Counted from the first letter of the stretch, positions 1-23,796 are shown. The stretch is DNA of 64,000 bases from Sipunculus nudus (GCA_026874595.1 CM049318.1:29538956-29602955); one strand, 5' to 3'. Notes: generated by a model not told the origin, from the sequence alone. Numbers and translations: made by a program.

Positions 1-1253
1 AACAAATTTCTGTGTCCAGCTGTTGTTCACATAATCGAGCTTGCTCAATTTGTTTAAAAGTGAACTGTCTCACAACCATTCTGGTGATATCCTCAACTTG
101 ATTAGTACAGAGGCTGAAAGATGATTAGGGGTCAAACCAGGTTATATGAACATTTTTTTTACTGACTTGCACATGTATTTTTAATTCCACATGAGTGGTA
201 AAATTTGCATGAAGTAACTTTCCGTTATCTTTTATGATATTCTCAGTCCTCTAGGATTTAAGATATAAGGAACAAAAGTGAAGATGTGTTTGACAATAAA
301 ATTTCAACCATAAAAATTATGAATGCATCCAAAAAAATAGTTATCACACATTTTGCAAATGTTTCATTTGTATAAGCAGTGTATTAAATACTTGTGCTGA
401 GACTGTTATTAAAGTTATTATAATTCCATACCAGTGTCTCCTATACTAAAATGGAAGGAAGGCTTATTGTGGTTGATGAGATTATTTTTATTTCAAAATT
501 TCAGTCATTTTTTTTGGTGGACCAGAAAAGTTCCCCAGAGTGCAAAACCATGGATTACAACTTTTCATCTTCTTGCTTTTATTTCTTCTGACAATGTTTG
601 TACAAGAGATCTCAAATATGGTTGATTTTTAAAAACTGACCTTTTGACCTTTGATCTAATTTCCTTGGTCATACAGTCCATAGCCGATTCACCATTATCT
701 CTAAATTGTGGTTGTCAGGGGGTGGTTTTCAGTGATTTTTGGCAAAATTGGAAACACCACATTTTATACTTTTAATACTTAAAGTGAGCAATTCATTTGT
801 GTTTTCCATAGATTTTATGTGGTTTATGTCTTGAACTGTAGGTAATTCCTGTTACAAAAGTACATGTGTGATGGAAACATGAGCTTATTTCTACAAGTTG
901 TCACCTGGTAGTAAACACACCAGTGTTGACAAATGGGAAAACCAGGTAGCCTAAGGTTTTTGGTTGCATGTATGCAGTGGTTACTTTTTTCGAAACACCC
1001 TTTGCCAAAAACTCTGGTTCCTCTGATTTGCCACCAGATTGTTTGGATAATTCTTTTTGTCAGGACCCCCCACATGTTATAAACACTTGGATAAAAACAA
1101 AACGAATAACCTGTGTGTGGTTGAATAGGTGTTTTCCAGCCAATTTGTGTAAAATGTTCAAGGGATTATCTTTAGGTTATAGACGTCAGATGCGGGAATT
1201 GGCCTCTTTAACATTTCCAGTCATTTTACAGATCATGTTTATCTCTTTTGCAG

Positions 1254-11487
<10,234 letters not shown>

Positions 11488-12673
11488 AATAAAGGCTGAA
11501 TCCTCCTTGTTTCAGGAAGGACTTTACTCAGGAAAATTAGACGAATTCCTTTTTATCGATTGAAGAAATCTTATTCAACTTTCAAAGAATGATATATATG
11601 CCATGACTTTATGAAAGAACACACTTGACTAAAAAGCCACGTTTTATAAAGAACACTGGACCAGAACTTTGTCAAGGTCAGTCTGTGTACCCAGTGATGT
11701 TAGTTAAGAATTTAATGTTATACGCAGGAAGACCTGTAAGGTTGCCTCGAGTACACTATATATAAAAATATTTATATTTTTATCTGATGGTTGTGCTGAT
11801 ATGGAGGTGTCAAAGGAGAAAAATGATTCTGAACTCATAAAATTGCCCATCTATCAAATGTTTGTGTGTGATTTTATGTGGTCAGTTAGTCATGAGAAAT
11901 CAGGGATGACTAGTTTCTAGCCTAATAGACAAGGACGTATGTATCTTTGTGAAAATTCTCAAATTCCAGTTGGATAAATTAATCAAATTTATATGATGAT
12001 GAGCTGTTAAACTTTAATGGGCATTTCATATGGAATTTCACAAGTGGCAGTTTGAAAAAGAATTTTGGAATGATTTTACAGAGATTTAAATTCATATGGA
12101 CAATTTTCATATGAGGTATGTATAAATCTATGTACAATGTTGGTAGTCTTTGAGTCCCATCAGCTGTTATTATTCATACCTGGTTCCTGAATGCATTCCA
12201 TGTTTGGTGATGATACAGACCATTGCCATCTTTAATGCCAGAAGTGGAGCCCTTATGTACCTCCTGGGTTTACATCTTCAGTCAGATATTCAATATGGAC
12301 TATTTTGCTAATGCCTGGAAAATGGGAAGATCTGACTAGTAATTGTACTGCAGGGTGCTGTCTAAATACATGGTACCTTTTGGTGCATAATGCCACTGTT
12401 AAGACTTTGTTAAGTTTTCGGAGAGTTTGTTATAGCAGTGTATATTTGTTATAGTGAATGACTATTAGGAGGTGATTATTTATATAATATGCAATTATTA
12501 TACATATTGTGTACAGTTATGTGAACATCATGCATTGTCCAGTCATGCAAATAACAGAGATTTTAATATTATTAACTCTGTGCACAACTTGTACATAGCT
12601 TTAAGTCATGAGTCATCCTGTGATATATCTTGTAACAAATAGTGCTTTATTTCAAACCGCCAGATTCAGTCAA

Positions 12674-12750
<77 letters not shown>

Positions 12751-12820
12751 ATATCAAAGTAATACAAATAGAAATTCAATACATCATAGTGAAAGTGCTC
12801 AACCATGCAGGGGAGCATTA
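11488..12820 (+). other. 3' flank/3'UTR of gene A
   Basis: AT-rich sequence after the gene A stop, with no open frame of note. It probably includes the 3'UTR, but no convincing polyadenylation signal could be placed. A (TA)n tract lies at 12676-12748. Confidence 0.5.
12676..12748. repeat. (TA)n microsatellite
   Basis: Two (TA)n tracts separated by gtgtaaa, in the 3' flank of gene A. Confidence 0.95.
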
Positions 12821-12965
12821 ATAATGTATCGTATAAAGTTAGTTTTACTTCATGTACAGCAGAACTGTTTAGTTAGTGCCTGAATAATCAGCCGGCTAGT
12901 CACCTGTACTCACGAAACAGTTCTGTCATACATGAAGTAAAACTAGCTGTATACAAAACATTTTA
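12821..12965. repeat. Inverted repeat (foldback, MITE-like)
   Basis: Left arm 12821-12870 and right arm 12915-12963 are imperfect reverse complements. The core is agttttacttcatgta followed by cagaactgttt. The loop of about 45 nt has the palindrome agccggct near its centre. It could be a short hairpin transposon or an expressed hairpin; nothing shows which. Confidence 0.75.
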
Positions 12966-14756
12966 TAATATAGCACATTCATACGTTTATTCCTCGATGT
13001 GCATTAAACTATTAATAATATCAGCACTTCATACCTTGCAGAAAACTTAATAATGAATTAGTATAGTATTACTTGGATAACTGAATATTTACGTGTTCGT
13101 GATGGTATTGATATATCACGATTCCACATTTCTACCCAGCAGCACATTATATTTTGCCACATGTTTAAGTGTATAAAATGTGTTTATAATGATAGAAGAA
13201 AGGTTCCACTATGAACACTTATCTTTTAAAGTTGTTTATATAAAGCCGTTACAATCAGCAGAATTACAAGGCTCAAGTGACTTATTTTGTATTATATTTT
13301 ATTTTGTTATTATTGCTTGTAATTGTTGATATTACGACTGTGTTGTTTAATGTATTGTTCACATTTGTTATCCTGCAATGATTTATTTACACTCATCATC
13401 ATTTAAAGCCTACAACTGTTAAGTCACAGAATTATACCGTATTTCTTCTTTCAAAAACCGCGGTTATCCACCAGTCTCCTTTTTGTGGTCACATGATCCC
13501 AGGAAGTCACATGCCAACTACCAGTGCTCATATACATTGTGTTTATTTTCCCATTTCAGTTTCGAATAATTCACTTTTAATTGGGCTAATCCAGACATAT
13601 TAAATCCACCTCTTTGCAGAAATTTTTATAGGCTTGTGTGTGAATGTGTATGCCCTTACGTTTTAACCCATTGTTTTAACAAGGAAAAGGTGCTGAATCA
13701 AGTATCTAATTCAACAAATCATTTGCGGTGAAGATCTCTTTCATTGCAGGGTTACGTTAACTTGAAAGGGTCTTTGTGCAACTCCACAGCCATACTTACG
13801 AGTCAACATTTACTGTGAAAACAATGAAATCAGAAGATATAGTATTTAAGGTGTAAAATTTGTGAAGTTAAATGTCTAAATCTGTTATATTCATGCATAA
13901 ATTCATTTCATTCACATGTACTTAAATCAGCTGAATAATGCTGCTTAACTCACCAAACACACGAATTGATGAAGAATATTGAGTTGTACCTCATTCGTGA
14001 TATTAAGAAGCAGCAGAACTTGTGCCAGTCGAACAAATTCGAAATCATTGTATATATTGTTGGTTTGAATGTCAGGAAGGTCCCTTATAATTAGTTTTTT
14101 TATGATTCCACTGCGACTGGGCTGCTGTAACTCAAGGCGACTGACAACTCCCAGGAACATAATTGAATAAGTTTTGTTTCGTTGGGATAAATTAAATAAG
14201 CGTACGTATCCTGTATTGACCCATATATATGTAAATTGTTACCCAGTTAAAAAGCCATTTGAGATTCTCTTACGAAAGAATGCCTAGATTACCTATTCGG
14301 TTCGCGTATTTTGAAAAACATGTTTCAGGCATTTAATCTTAAATATTGAATATTTCGATAACCATACAACTGCTTAACTTTAGCATACTTATTAAATGAT
14401 GGTTACCCGATATACATGTTTTACAAAGATGTATAATATTTCTTCAGGAACGTTCCATGTTTTAGTTCATACGCATTTTATGATCATCCCATATACACCG
14501 AAGTGTCAAAATGTATTAACGAAAGAAATGTTTACTTATCAGTTATGTATAAACTTGTGTATAATGAATACGTATACATTTCTTTGTATTTTGATTTCGT
14601 TGTGTATTTGTTTGTGTGTGCTTGCGTGTACACTTTTCCGCTTGTGTGAAGAGCCACTATTTATAAATCGGGAATGTGCTTAAGGAGGAAGCTGTTAGAT
14701 GAAAACACAAAACAAAATGTTCCCGATCGATCATAAACAAATTTTTTGCTTTCTTT
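12966..14756. other. Intergenic, nothing recognised
   Basis: AT-rich sequence without a recognisable gene, long repeat or RNA. The short open frames here have no family features. Confidence 0.5.
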
Positions 14757-15021
14757 GTTTAGTCGTGGTCCATTGTCCGTCGACCGTCTAGCTCCGCCGT
14801 CCGTCCGTCCGTCAATAGATGTGACACGTTTTGAAACCGTAAGACCTAGGAATCCAAAATTCGGCATAATGTTAGATGTCCCTAAGATCTCCTACCAAGC
14901 CGAAAACTGGGTCTTTACGACTTCGTTCTTTTAAGAAATTAAGGAAAAACCTCATTTTTTTTATTAAAAACCTATTTTCACACTTCAGGAATTTCTTACA
15001 TCAAAACCACTCATCTGTTTT
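14757..15021 (+). repeat. Partial head unit of the composite repeat
   Basis: Starts near the GTCCGTC-rich block (cgccgtccgtccgtccgtc) and runs through GAAACCGTAAGACCTAGGAA to ATCAAAACCACTCATCTG. The same ~270-bp series repeats directly downstream from 15022, so the head region is tandemly duplicated. Confidence 0.7.
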
Positions 15022-16569
15022 TAGCTCAGCTGACTATAAGTCATCTGAGCTATAGTTGTTGTCCTTTGTCCGTCGTTCGTCCGGCCGTCTGTCCGTTAAC
15101 AGGGCACGTTTTAAAACCGTGACCTACGAATCCAAAATTCTGTATACCATTAGAGGTCCCCAAAATCTCCTACCATACCGAAAATTGGGTCATTAGGACT
15201 TCGTTCCTTTGAGATATTAAGGAAAAACCTCTGTTTTCCATAAAAAAGCCATTGTTACACTTCAAAGCTGCCTAATATCAAAATCACTGATCTGTTTTTG
15301 ATCATATTTAGTATTCATATTTTTCCATACATTTTCTGTGCATATACCAAAAATTAGGTCAGTATTAGGTATTATTTTGAAGTTATGGGCCCAAATATAA
15401 TGCATTTTTTAAAAATTCAGGAAATATATTTGCTCACTTAACATAAGAACTGCTGAAGCTGGAGACTTTTTTTCAGGAATATAACTTTATTTAATCAAGA
15501 TTCAATTGTTCACCCAAAATTAGATCTGAATTTTGCAAATTTTTCAAGTTATCAGCATAAATAATAAAAAAATATACCTTAAATTTTGTCCAACTTTGGC
15601 AATGGCACGTTTTTTCCCCTTTAAGCACTGTTGATTTAATTTTCACAGCATATATACATAAGGATTTAATTTTTTAAAATCTAAAAATTTCAAAAGAATT
15701 GTTTGAAAAGAGTAGCTTTTATTTAAGTTTTTATACACCATGTCAAGTGTTGTTTACATCTGGCCCACCTATTAATACAATCTTCACTTGCATTATGTAA
15801 CCCACCCCAGGCAACTTGCCTTGGCTCAGCTTGGCCACTACTAGCAGGCTTCCCCTCTGCCCTGCACTCCCCCCCCCCCAGCTGGTGCATAAACTAGATG
15901 AAAGTTATAATTTTCTGTATTTTATTTTATTCTTGGCTATGCTACATTTTAGATTTTGTATTGTACCACCAGGGTTACAAGTGCACATTTAATTGTGTCC
16001 ACAAAGTGATGTATTGCTATGAAAGTGTGGATGTTCATCAGAGTGCTAATTTAAAGATTTTAATTGGTTTGACTTATAACTCATGGTTGTATCAGTTGTT
16101 ACATGATACTGGCTAAATAATCAAAATTTGTATTGCTGATCCTTTATTTCAGTTCATAAAATTAAACATTCCCAACTCCAGTTTGCTCCTGGTATAATAT
16201 ATTGGGTGTTTTGATCCTTGGATTAATTTTAACACATGTATAAGTTTCATAGCTGAGAATACTTTTCCTTTTTCCTGATACGTACCATTTAAAAAATATA
16301 AATATTCAAATGTTTCCTGTTAGTGCTGTGGATTTAATTTTCACAGCATGTACACATTAGCATTCCATCTGTTAAAATCTGAAATTTGAAACTAATTGAT
16401 CAAAAACTGTAGATTTTATTCAAGTTTCCATGTACCAAGTCTTCACTGTTTACATCAGGTCAGTGTAAATGCAGTGTACTGGGCAGTTACATAACACCTT
16501 CAGGTCTGACCTACTGCCACTGTGAGTGTCTGGGTCAGGCTGGGTCAGGCAGTAGTTACCAGAGAGCCT

Positions 16570-16600
<31 letters not shown>

Positions 16601-16611
16601 GCAGTCCAGCT

Positions 16612-16658
<47 letters not shown>

Positions 16659-18058
16659 CTTTTTCTCTTTCTTTCTCCATCCTTCTCTCTCTCTCTCTCA
16701 CCCTTATTGCCTCCCTTCTTCCCTCCATCCCATTCTGTTGACAGGTACTATAAACTAGATACATTAGCTATAAATGTTGATGCAATTTAGAAATGTGAAT
16801 CAACTGAAATATTCACAATCACATGTATGTTATACTGTTAATTTATAGTAACATTTGTAAACCTGGATAAAAATTATGTATAATGAAAAAAGGAATAAAT
16901 GCAAATATTGTTAATTTATTGGCTCAGTAGAATGGTAAAAAAATGATTTGCTTTGTTTCTCCATCTGTCTGCCTGTTTTAAATAATTAATGTTCATGAAT
17001 AATTTTTTTTTATAAGCACTGTTGAATTAAGTTTCATATCCTGTATGTATATGAAAGGGTGTTGTAACTCTCACCATCCCCTTCTTCATCCCACTGAGGC
17101 TTTGCTCCTTGGCACTGTGAACAATAGTTCTATGGCTATAGCATAAAATTTAATAATTAAAGAAAATATCTACAGAGAGACAGAGGCGTTTAAACTCTGA
17201 TCATAACACAACACCCCACCCCCATCAAGTCATTGCACCTGTGGAGTAGGGACGTTATGTCAACTGTATACATATCATAAAATTGATAAAAAAGATTTAC
17301 CAAATAAATTGGATCTCATCAGACAAATATGTAAACTGTTGAACTGTCAACAGCTTCTCAAAAATGTAACCAATTGAAAGGCATGGTCAGATCTCAAATA
17401 TTATTTGCAACATTTTCTTCAATCATATAAACCAACCATGGCCCAAATTACCTCTTCCTCTCAAACTTTATCTACATTTCATCATATTTTTAAGATTTTA
17501 ACCTTCTAGGTGGTTCAGTACTGTTGACCATTTGTCCCAAGGTACCTATGTACATGCCAGAAATTATGTCAATATTGTGTAATATGTAGACGTGAGGGTC
17601 ATCAAAATAATGTACCTTGTCAAGACCGATCTTGTCAAGATATCATGTCATACAGTCACAAATTCATAAATCCCCTCATCAGCATAGTTAATCATAACCT
17701 TCTATCTGTCAAATTCAAATCTTGCAGTTTTCAATACACTATAGATCCTTCAACAAATAGCCTTATCATCATTATACCACTGCTTAGTATACTGTCATTG
17801 CATTCACATTTGCTCAAATAAATTTTTTCGACCCCTCCCAAATAAATAAAAAATAAACCACTATATTTTAATCCATATTAATCCATCAGTCAGATTATTT
17901 CATATATCATTTACTCACATATTACATTATATTCCTTTATAAAAGCCCAACATGACCATGATATTCATAAGCTTTTTCTACTCAATATAGTATAACAATG
18001 GTGATACATTTATAGTCCAATCATGATCAGCTGAGCGCCGTGACCCATGGGTCCCTTG
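15022..18058 (+). mobile_element. Long composite repeat, plus copy 1
   Basis: The head has ttagctcagctgactataag and a head-to-head copy catctgagctatag, then GTCCGTC motifs. The tail has tcagctgagc and the perfect palindrome gacccatgggtc followed by ccttgtt. In between, a sub-block around ttaattttcacagca recurs (15640, 16331), and a CT-rich tract lies at 16565-16699. The 3' part (about 17040-17430) matches the copy at 24.8-26.8 kb, including AGGTGTTGTAACTCTCA and the LINE-like stretch. No intact protein. The class is unknown; a Helitron-like or foldback origin is possible but unproven. Confidence 0.6.
16565..16699. repeat. (CT)n-rich low-complexity tract
   Basis: Pyrimidine tract made mostly of CT repeats with a C run. 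The open frames on both strands here (Ser/Leu-rich or Arg/Glu-rich) are artefacts of the repeat. Confidence 0.95.
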
Positions 18059-19262
18059 TTCCTCATATTTACCATAAATATTCCTGTATATAGTTCCTAT
18101 GGACATGCCAGAAATTAGGTCTGTATTACATAATTTGAAAAAAGTTATGGGCTCAAACATAATGCATTTTGTAAAAAAATCAGGAAAGATATTTGAACAC
18201 AAAATTTTTTACAGCTAAGGACTTTTTTTCCCAGTAATATAACTTTAATTTATCAAACTTAAATTGTATACCCAAAATTAGATCAAAAACTTTTATTTTA
18301 TTTTTTTAAATATTAGCAAAATAAAAAATTGGTACCTTAAATTTTGCCCAACTTTGGCAACGGCAGGTTTTTTTCCTGATCGTACTGTGGATTTAATTTT
18401 TACAGCATGTACACATTAGGATTTAAACTGTTAAAATCTGAAATTTGAAAATGTAAGCTACAAAATTAGGCTAGTTATTGAATTGTTTTGGAGGCTCTTG
18501 TTTGTATTCCCTTTACATTGTCAAGCAGTCCACTTTGGTCACTGTAGGTCATTCAGTGCGGCTCTCTATGCTCCCCAGGCTGTTATGTAATCTCATCAAT
18601 AAGACAAGCCCTCTCTCCACTGAGTTGAGCTTGATCAGGCTGTCTGCAGTTAATACCACAGTAAGCCTTTTCTCCCCCCCCCCCCCCTGTTGACAGACCT
18701 GTACTATGAAATAGATGAATCTTATAATTAACATTTTTTTCAGCAACGATCAGTAACAACAGAGGTCCCTCCCCCCTACCAACCCCTTCAATACACAGGA
18801 CTAATAAACAAGATGAATCTTATAATTTTAATGTTAAATAAATTCTTTTTGTTGAGACTTGGAAAATTTTTTTAAAGATAAAAACGTTCAGGAATTTAAT
18901 CCTAATATTCAAATGTGATAAAATGTTACGATCCAATGTAAGTGTTAACTGACAAGATTTAAGAAGATATACTTTGTAGCATTTCATTCATATCTCTTAA
19001 AGTTGGCGGGGCTTAGATGTGAATAACACTGTTAACATTGTGAGATTAATTTTTAACTCATATTGCCATATATTTAACTTTTGAAAACTTGATTACCTTC
19101 ACACATTATTTGTTTATGAAATGTAACTTTTATATAACACTTGCTGAAGGCCCATATTTTCTCTTGGTGCATCACTAAATGGTTTAGCTCATGTCCATTA
19201 TTTTATCATTTACAGAGTTTCATTTTAGCAGGGCCATTTTCTCATAGCTTTTCAAATGAAAA
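18059..19262 (+). repeat. Further duplicated internal blocks of the composite repeat
   Basis: Directly after the tail at 18058 the sequence resumes with internal element text (tatagttcctatggacatgc; ttaatttttacagcatgtac), matching 15.3-15.7 kb and 25.05-25.4 kb. A C run lies near 18676. Beyond about 18750 nothing specific was recognised. Confidence 0.5.
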
Positions 19263-20194
19263 TATATATGAACAAGTGGCCCATGGGCCATGACGCTCAG
19301 CTGAATTCAAAGGAGCCTTGAAAAATGGGAAAAGAGTGCTCAAAATCATGCATTTTGCCAACAGCCCTTAGATATAGGTTACAGTGACCTTATTCTAAAT
19401 GCAGCTGCTACCATTTGTGCCTACCAGACTAATTAAGTGTAAAAATCAAGTTCTCTTACACAGCTTGCAGAAAATGGGTCAGAGTGACATTTCAGGTCTC
19501 CAAGGAGATTTTTAGGGACATCCCTGAAAGTCATGTAAGAGAATTTTAGGCCAAACGGAAAAATCTTTGCCCCATCTGACTCGCTTGGTGCTTAAAAATC
19601 ATGTTTTCTCTCCTAATTTGCAAATTATAGTTAACAATGACCTAGTTTCAAGTTTCCAAGGATATTTTTCATGGAACTCCAAGGATTTTAAGTTAGAAGA
19701 ATCTTTTCATACATGTAGAACAATATACGAATATATTGGGTTATAACGGAATATTTCACACACATGGTAGGTGTCGTTGGAGAGATAAGAAACTTATTAA
19801 AAGGTCTAGTGGGTTTATTGGAAGTGACGAAATACTTGTAAGCAATGAGGCGTTGTCAAAAATGACGAAAATATTTGCATCCTCATGGGGCCTTATGATG
19901 CGATCCTCAGAGTTGGATGTCCAGGCACACTGGCAAGCCAGTAATCTGGCTATAATTTCAGAGGGCCGATCTGCCGCTAGAAGAATCTAGGTCCAACACT
20001 CATAAGTTGTGCCCTGTTAATGGACAACTACTTCATTTTAAGTTCTAAAAAAAAGACATAAAAGTGTGTAAAAAATTTGAAACTAGAATGGCTTTGTTTC
20101 TGCAGTGCAAAACTGTTCTATGTCTCCCCCTATGGACCATCCCAAAACATTAGGGGTAAAATATGCAATATTTCAAAATAATGAATCTAGATTT

Positions 20195-22090
20195 CAGCAA
20201 ATTAGACATTGAAGGTCAAGGTCACCGCTTTCGAACTCTGATGACATTTTGGCAGAAAGAACTGGTGTGTCAAATTTGAACAAAAAGTCTTCAGTACTTC
20301 CTAAGTTATGGGGTAACAATAAGCCTAGAATTGCATAAATTTGACCTTGAAGATCAAGGTCAAGGTCACAGAATTTCAAACACATCCAAGATTTCCGTAG
20401 GAACAATAAGTGTTTCAAATTTCGGAGGAAAATTTGCAGCCCTTCAAAATTATCTCATTCACAAGGCAATAACTATAATTCGGCTGATTTGACCTTAAAG
20501 ATCCTTATCAGGGTCACCAGGTTTCAATCTCGTCTGAGAACTTGGATGTAACAATTGGTGTACTACATTTGAGGACAAAATTGGAAAAACTACAAAATTA
20601 ATGGGGTTTACAAAAATGTTACATTTCAGCAGATTTGACCTTGAGGAAAAAAAATCAAGTTCACCAGGTTTCGAATTCCGATGAAATTTTGGTAAGAACA
20701 ATGAGTGTTTCAAATTTTGGAGGAAAATATGCAGCCCTTCAAAAATTATCTCATCCACAAGACAATAATTTTCTGCTGATTTGACCTTGAAGATCATGGT
20801 CAAGGTCACTAGGTTTTAAAGTCATCCGAGAGCTTGGTAGGCACTATTGATTGGTGTACCAAATTTAAGGACAACATGTGAAATACTTCAAAAGTTGTCG
20901 TGTTCACAAGACAATAACTATAATTCAGCCGATTTGACCTTGATTTTCCTGGTCAAGGCCACCAGGTTTTAAATTTTTCAGAGAACTTGGTAGGGACAAT
21001 TGGTGAACCAAGCCTGAGGACAAAATGTGGAATACTTCAAAAGTTATAGGGTTCACAAAAAATTCGCATTTCTGCAGACTTGACCTTGAAGATGAAGGTC
21101 AAGGTCACAGATTTTTTAACTCTTTCGTGATTTTGGTTGGAACAATTGGTGTACCAAATTTGGGACAAAATATGAAATACTTCAAAAGTAATGGGGTTAA
21201 AAAAAAACTTACATTTCGGCAGATTTGACCTTAAAGAAGATGGTCTAGGTCATCGGCTTTCGAACTCCTCTGAGATTTTAGTAGGAACAACTTGTGTACC
21301 AAATTTGAGGACAAAATGCAAAATACTTCAAAAGTTAACGCGTTCAAAACACAATAGGTATAATTACGCTGATTTGACCTCGAAGATCCTGGTCAAGGTC
21401 GCCGGGTTTCGAAATCACCCGAGAACTTGGAAGGAACAAAAGGTGTACCAAACTTAAGGACAAAATGTGGAATACTTCAAAAGTTATGGGGTTCACAAAA
21501 ATTTCACATTTCTGCAGGTTTGACCATGAAGGTTAAGGTCACAAATTTTCAAACTCATTAGTGATTTTGGTTGGAACTATTGTTGTACAAAATTTGAGGA
21601 CACAATGTGAAACACATCAAAAGTTATGGGGTTAAAAAAAATTACATTTCGGCAGATTTGACCTTGAAGATGATGGTCAAGGTCACCGGCTTTCGAACTC
21701 CTCTGAGATTTTAGTAGGAACAATTGGTGATCATACCTAATTTGAGGACAAAATGTGAAATACTTCAAAAGTTATTGCGTTCTCAACACAATAAGTAAAA
21801 TATGCGAATGTTTGAGCTTGAAGATCCTAATCAAGGTCACCGGGTTTCAAAATCACCCGAGAACATGGAAGGAACAATAAGTGTTCCAAATTTGAGGACA
21901 AAATGAGGAATATTTCAAAAGTTTTGTGGCTCACAAAAATTCCACCAGATTTGACCATGAACATGAATGCCAAGGTCACCAGTTTTTTTTTAACTCCTCC
22001 AAGATTTTGGTATGAACATTTGAGTGTTTCAAATTTTGGCGGAAAATATGCAGCCCATCAAAAGTTTTCGTGTTCACAAGATATTCTACA
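20195..22090 (+). repeat. ~147-bp tandem satellite with trimeric (~440-bp) higher-order pattern
   Basis: The anchor ttgacc occurs at 20341, 20489, 20635, 20781, 20934, 21080, 21225, 21374, 21520, 21658 and 21951 (ttgagc at 21812), spaced 138-154 nt apart. Each unit has the block TGACCTTGA, a short spacer and TCAAGGTCAAGGTCAC, then CGAACTCCTCTGAGATTTT, ggaacaattggtgtaccaaa and AAAATGTGAAATACTTCAAA. From 20934 on, three unit types alternate in order a-b-c (pre-anchor text tataattc..gatt, ttcacaaaaa..ctgcag, ttaaaaaaa..ggcag), giving a 431-445 bp super-period. Confidence 0.88.
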
Positions 22091-22169
22091 GATGAGGACG
22101 ACATTGACAGACAATGGCACTGAAAACAATATTCCTCCCCTGTAAGGGAGGGGGGGGGGGGGCATAAAG

Positions 22170-23690
22170 ATACAGGTGGCATCACTAGTTTGCAGGAACT
22201 AATGAAACCCCCAATTAGGCAAAGAATCATGGCAATCAATGCATAAGTTATTCATATACTGAAGCTTTAGTATCAAACTTTTCATTATTCAGGGGGGTAC
22301 TTACAAGCCCCAAAGCTTGGAGGATATGGTAACAGAGACCTGATTTCATGTTTCCAAGGAGACTTTTCATTGACCTCCCAGGATGTCACGTAAGAAGCTT
22401 CTAGGTGGAACGGTTACATTTTGTGCCTTTTTTCCCGGAAGTCCATTTCATTTGAAGGTCTCAAACAGAGAAAAAGTGTACAGAAACTAATAAAACACTC
22501 CATGATCAATATGCATGCAAAAATATTATGGCCCTAAGTGCATTAGTTATTTAGATAGTGGAATTTTTGTATCAGATTTTTAATTATTCTTGGGGATAGC
22601 TCCATAGCTCAGAGGATATGGGAAAGAAAGACCTAATTTCATGTTTCCATGAACTCCATGGACCTCTTCAGATGATAAGTTAGTAGATTCTAGGTCAAAC
22701 AGTGATGATGTGTGCCCTGTAAACAGATTAGGCTTCATTTGAAGGTCTCAAAAACTGAGAGAAAAATGCGTAAAATTTGAAAAAAAAATCAAGAGAAAAT
22801 AGAGAAAGAAATCGTGAAAAATCGAAAAATACAGGTGGCGCCACCAGTCTGCAGGAACTGATGAAACACTCCATGATCAATATGCATGCAAAAAATCATG
22901 GAAATCAATGCATTAGTTATTCAGATACTGGAGCTGAAGACATTTCATGGACCTCCCTGCATGTCAAGAAAGAAGATTCTAGGTCCAGTCGTTACGATTT
23001 GTGCCCTGGTAACAAATGACCGCATCTTTAAAGGTCTCGAAAATAGAGATAAAAAATCGTAAAAAAATTGAAAAGATACAGGTGGCACCACAGGTCTGCA
23101 GAAACTGATGAAACACTCCAACAATGCATTAGTTGTTCAGATACTTGAGCTTTTGTATCAAATTTTTCATTATTCTGGGGGGGGGGGGGGGGGGGGTACT
23201 TCAAAGCCCCATAGCTCAGAGGATTTGGGTAACAGAGACCTAATTTTAGGTTTCCATGTTAAGAAAGAAGATTCTACGTCCAGTCGTTATGATGTGTGCC
23301 CTGTAAACAGATAAGCTTCATTTAAAGGTCTCAAAAACAGAGAGAAAAATGCGTAAAATTAAAAAAAAATCAAGAGAAAATAGAGAAAAAATCGTAAAAA
23401 ATCGACTGGCGCCACCAGTCTGCAGGAACTGATGAAACACTACATAACCAATATCCATGCAAAGAATCATGGGAATCAATGCAATAGTTGTTCAGATACT
23501 TGAGCTTTTTGTACATATTTTCCATTATTCTGGGGGGGGGGGGGGGTACTTCGGGGCCCCATAGCTCAAAGAATATAGGTAACAGAGACCTTATTTCAGG
23601 TTTGCAAAGAGATTTTTTATGGACCTCTCTGGATGTACAGTTAGAAGTTTCTAGGTCTAATGGTTACCGTTTGTGCCCTGTTAATGGACG
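22170..23690 (-). repeat. Tandem array of ~250-370 bp units with G runs
   Basis: The landmark gaactgatgaaacactcc or a close variant recurs at about 22196, 22481, 22854, 23102 and 23426. Each is followed by a cattattctgggg-type G run (22149, 23178, 23531) and CCCCATAGCTCAGAGGATAT. Units vary by internal deletion. It belongs to the minus-strand composite repeat. Confidence 0.75.
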
Positions 23691-23796
23691 GCCGGACGGC
23701 TGGACGGACGACGGACAAAGAGTGATCGCTATAGCTCAGCTGAACTAAAAAAACAAAAGAAATAAAAATATTTTGCAGTTACTAATATTTTCCAAA

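Larger units (their letters stand above)
19263..23748 (-). mobile_element. Long composite repeat, minus copy (4.5 kb) with internal satellite arrays
   Basis: Read on the minus strand, it begins at 23748 with the head (ttagttcagctgagctatag, then GTCCGTCGTCCGTCC) and ends near 19265 with the tail (ttcagctgagc, cccatggg, ccacttgttc). Two tandem arrays lie inside: five diverged units of roughly 250-370 bp (about 22170-23690), and 12-13 units of ~147 bp (20195-22090). The flank at 20090-20160, with ATGTCTCCCCCTATGG, recurs inverted at 25760-25830 in the plus copy, which supports a single family in opposite orientations. No coding potential. Confidence 0.6.

Noticed and set aside
16450-16764. Open frames of 78-104 codons on both strands
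   Set aside because: They fall on a (CT)n tract and encode simple Arg/Glu or Ser/Leu repeats.
21025-21457. Open frames in the satellite array
   Set aside because: They track the 147-bp repeat and differ from unit to unit; no conserved reading frame.
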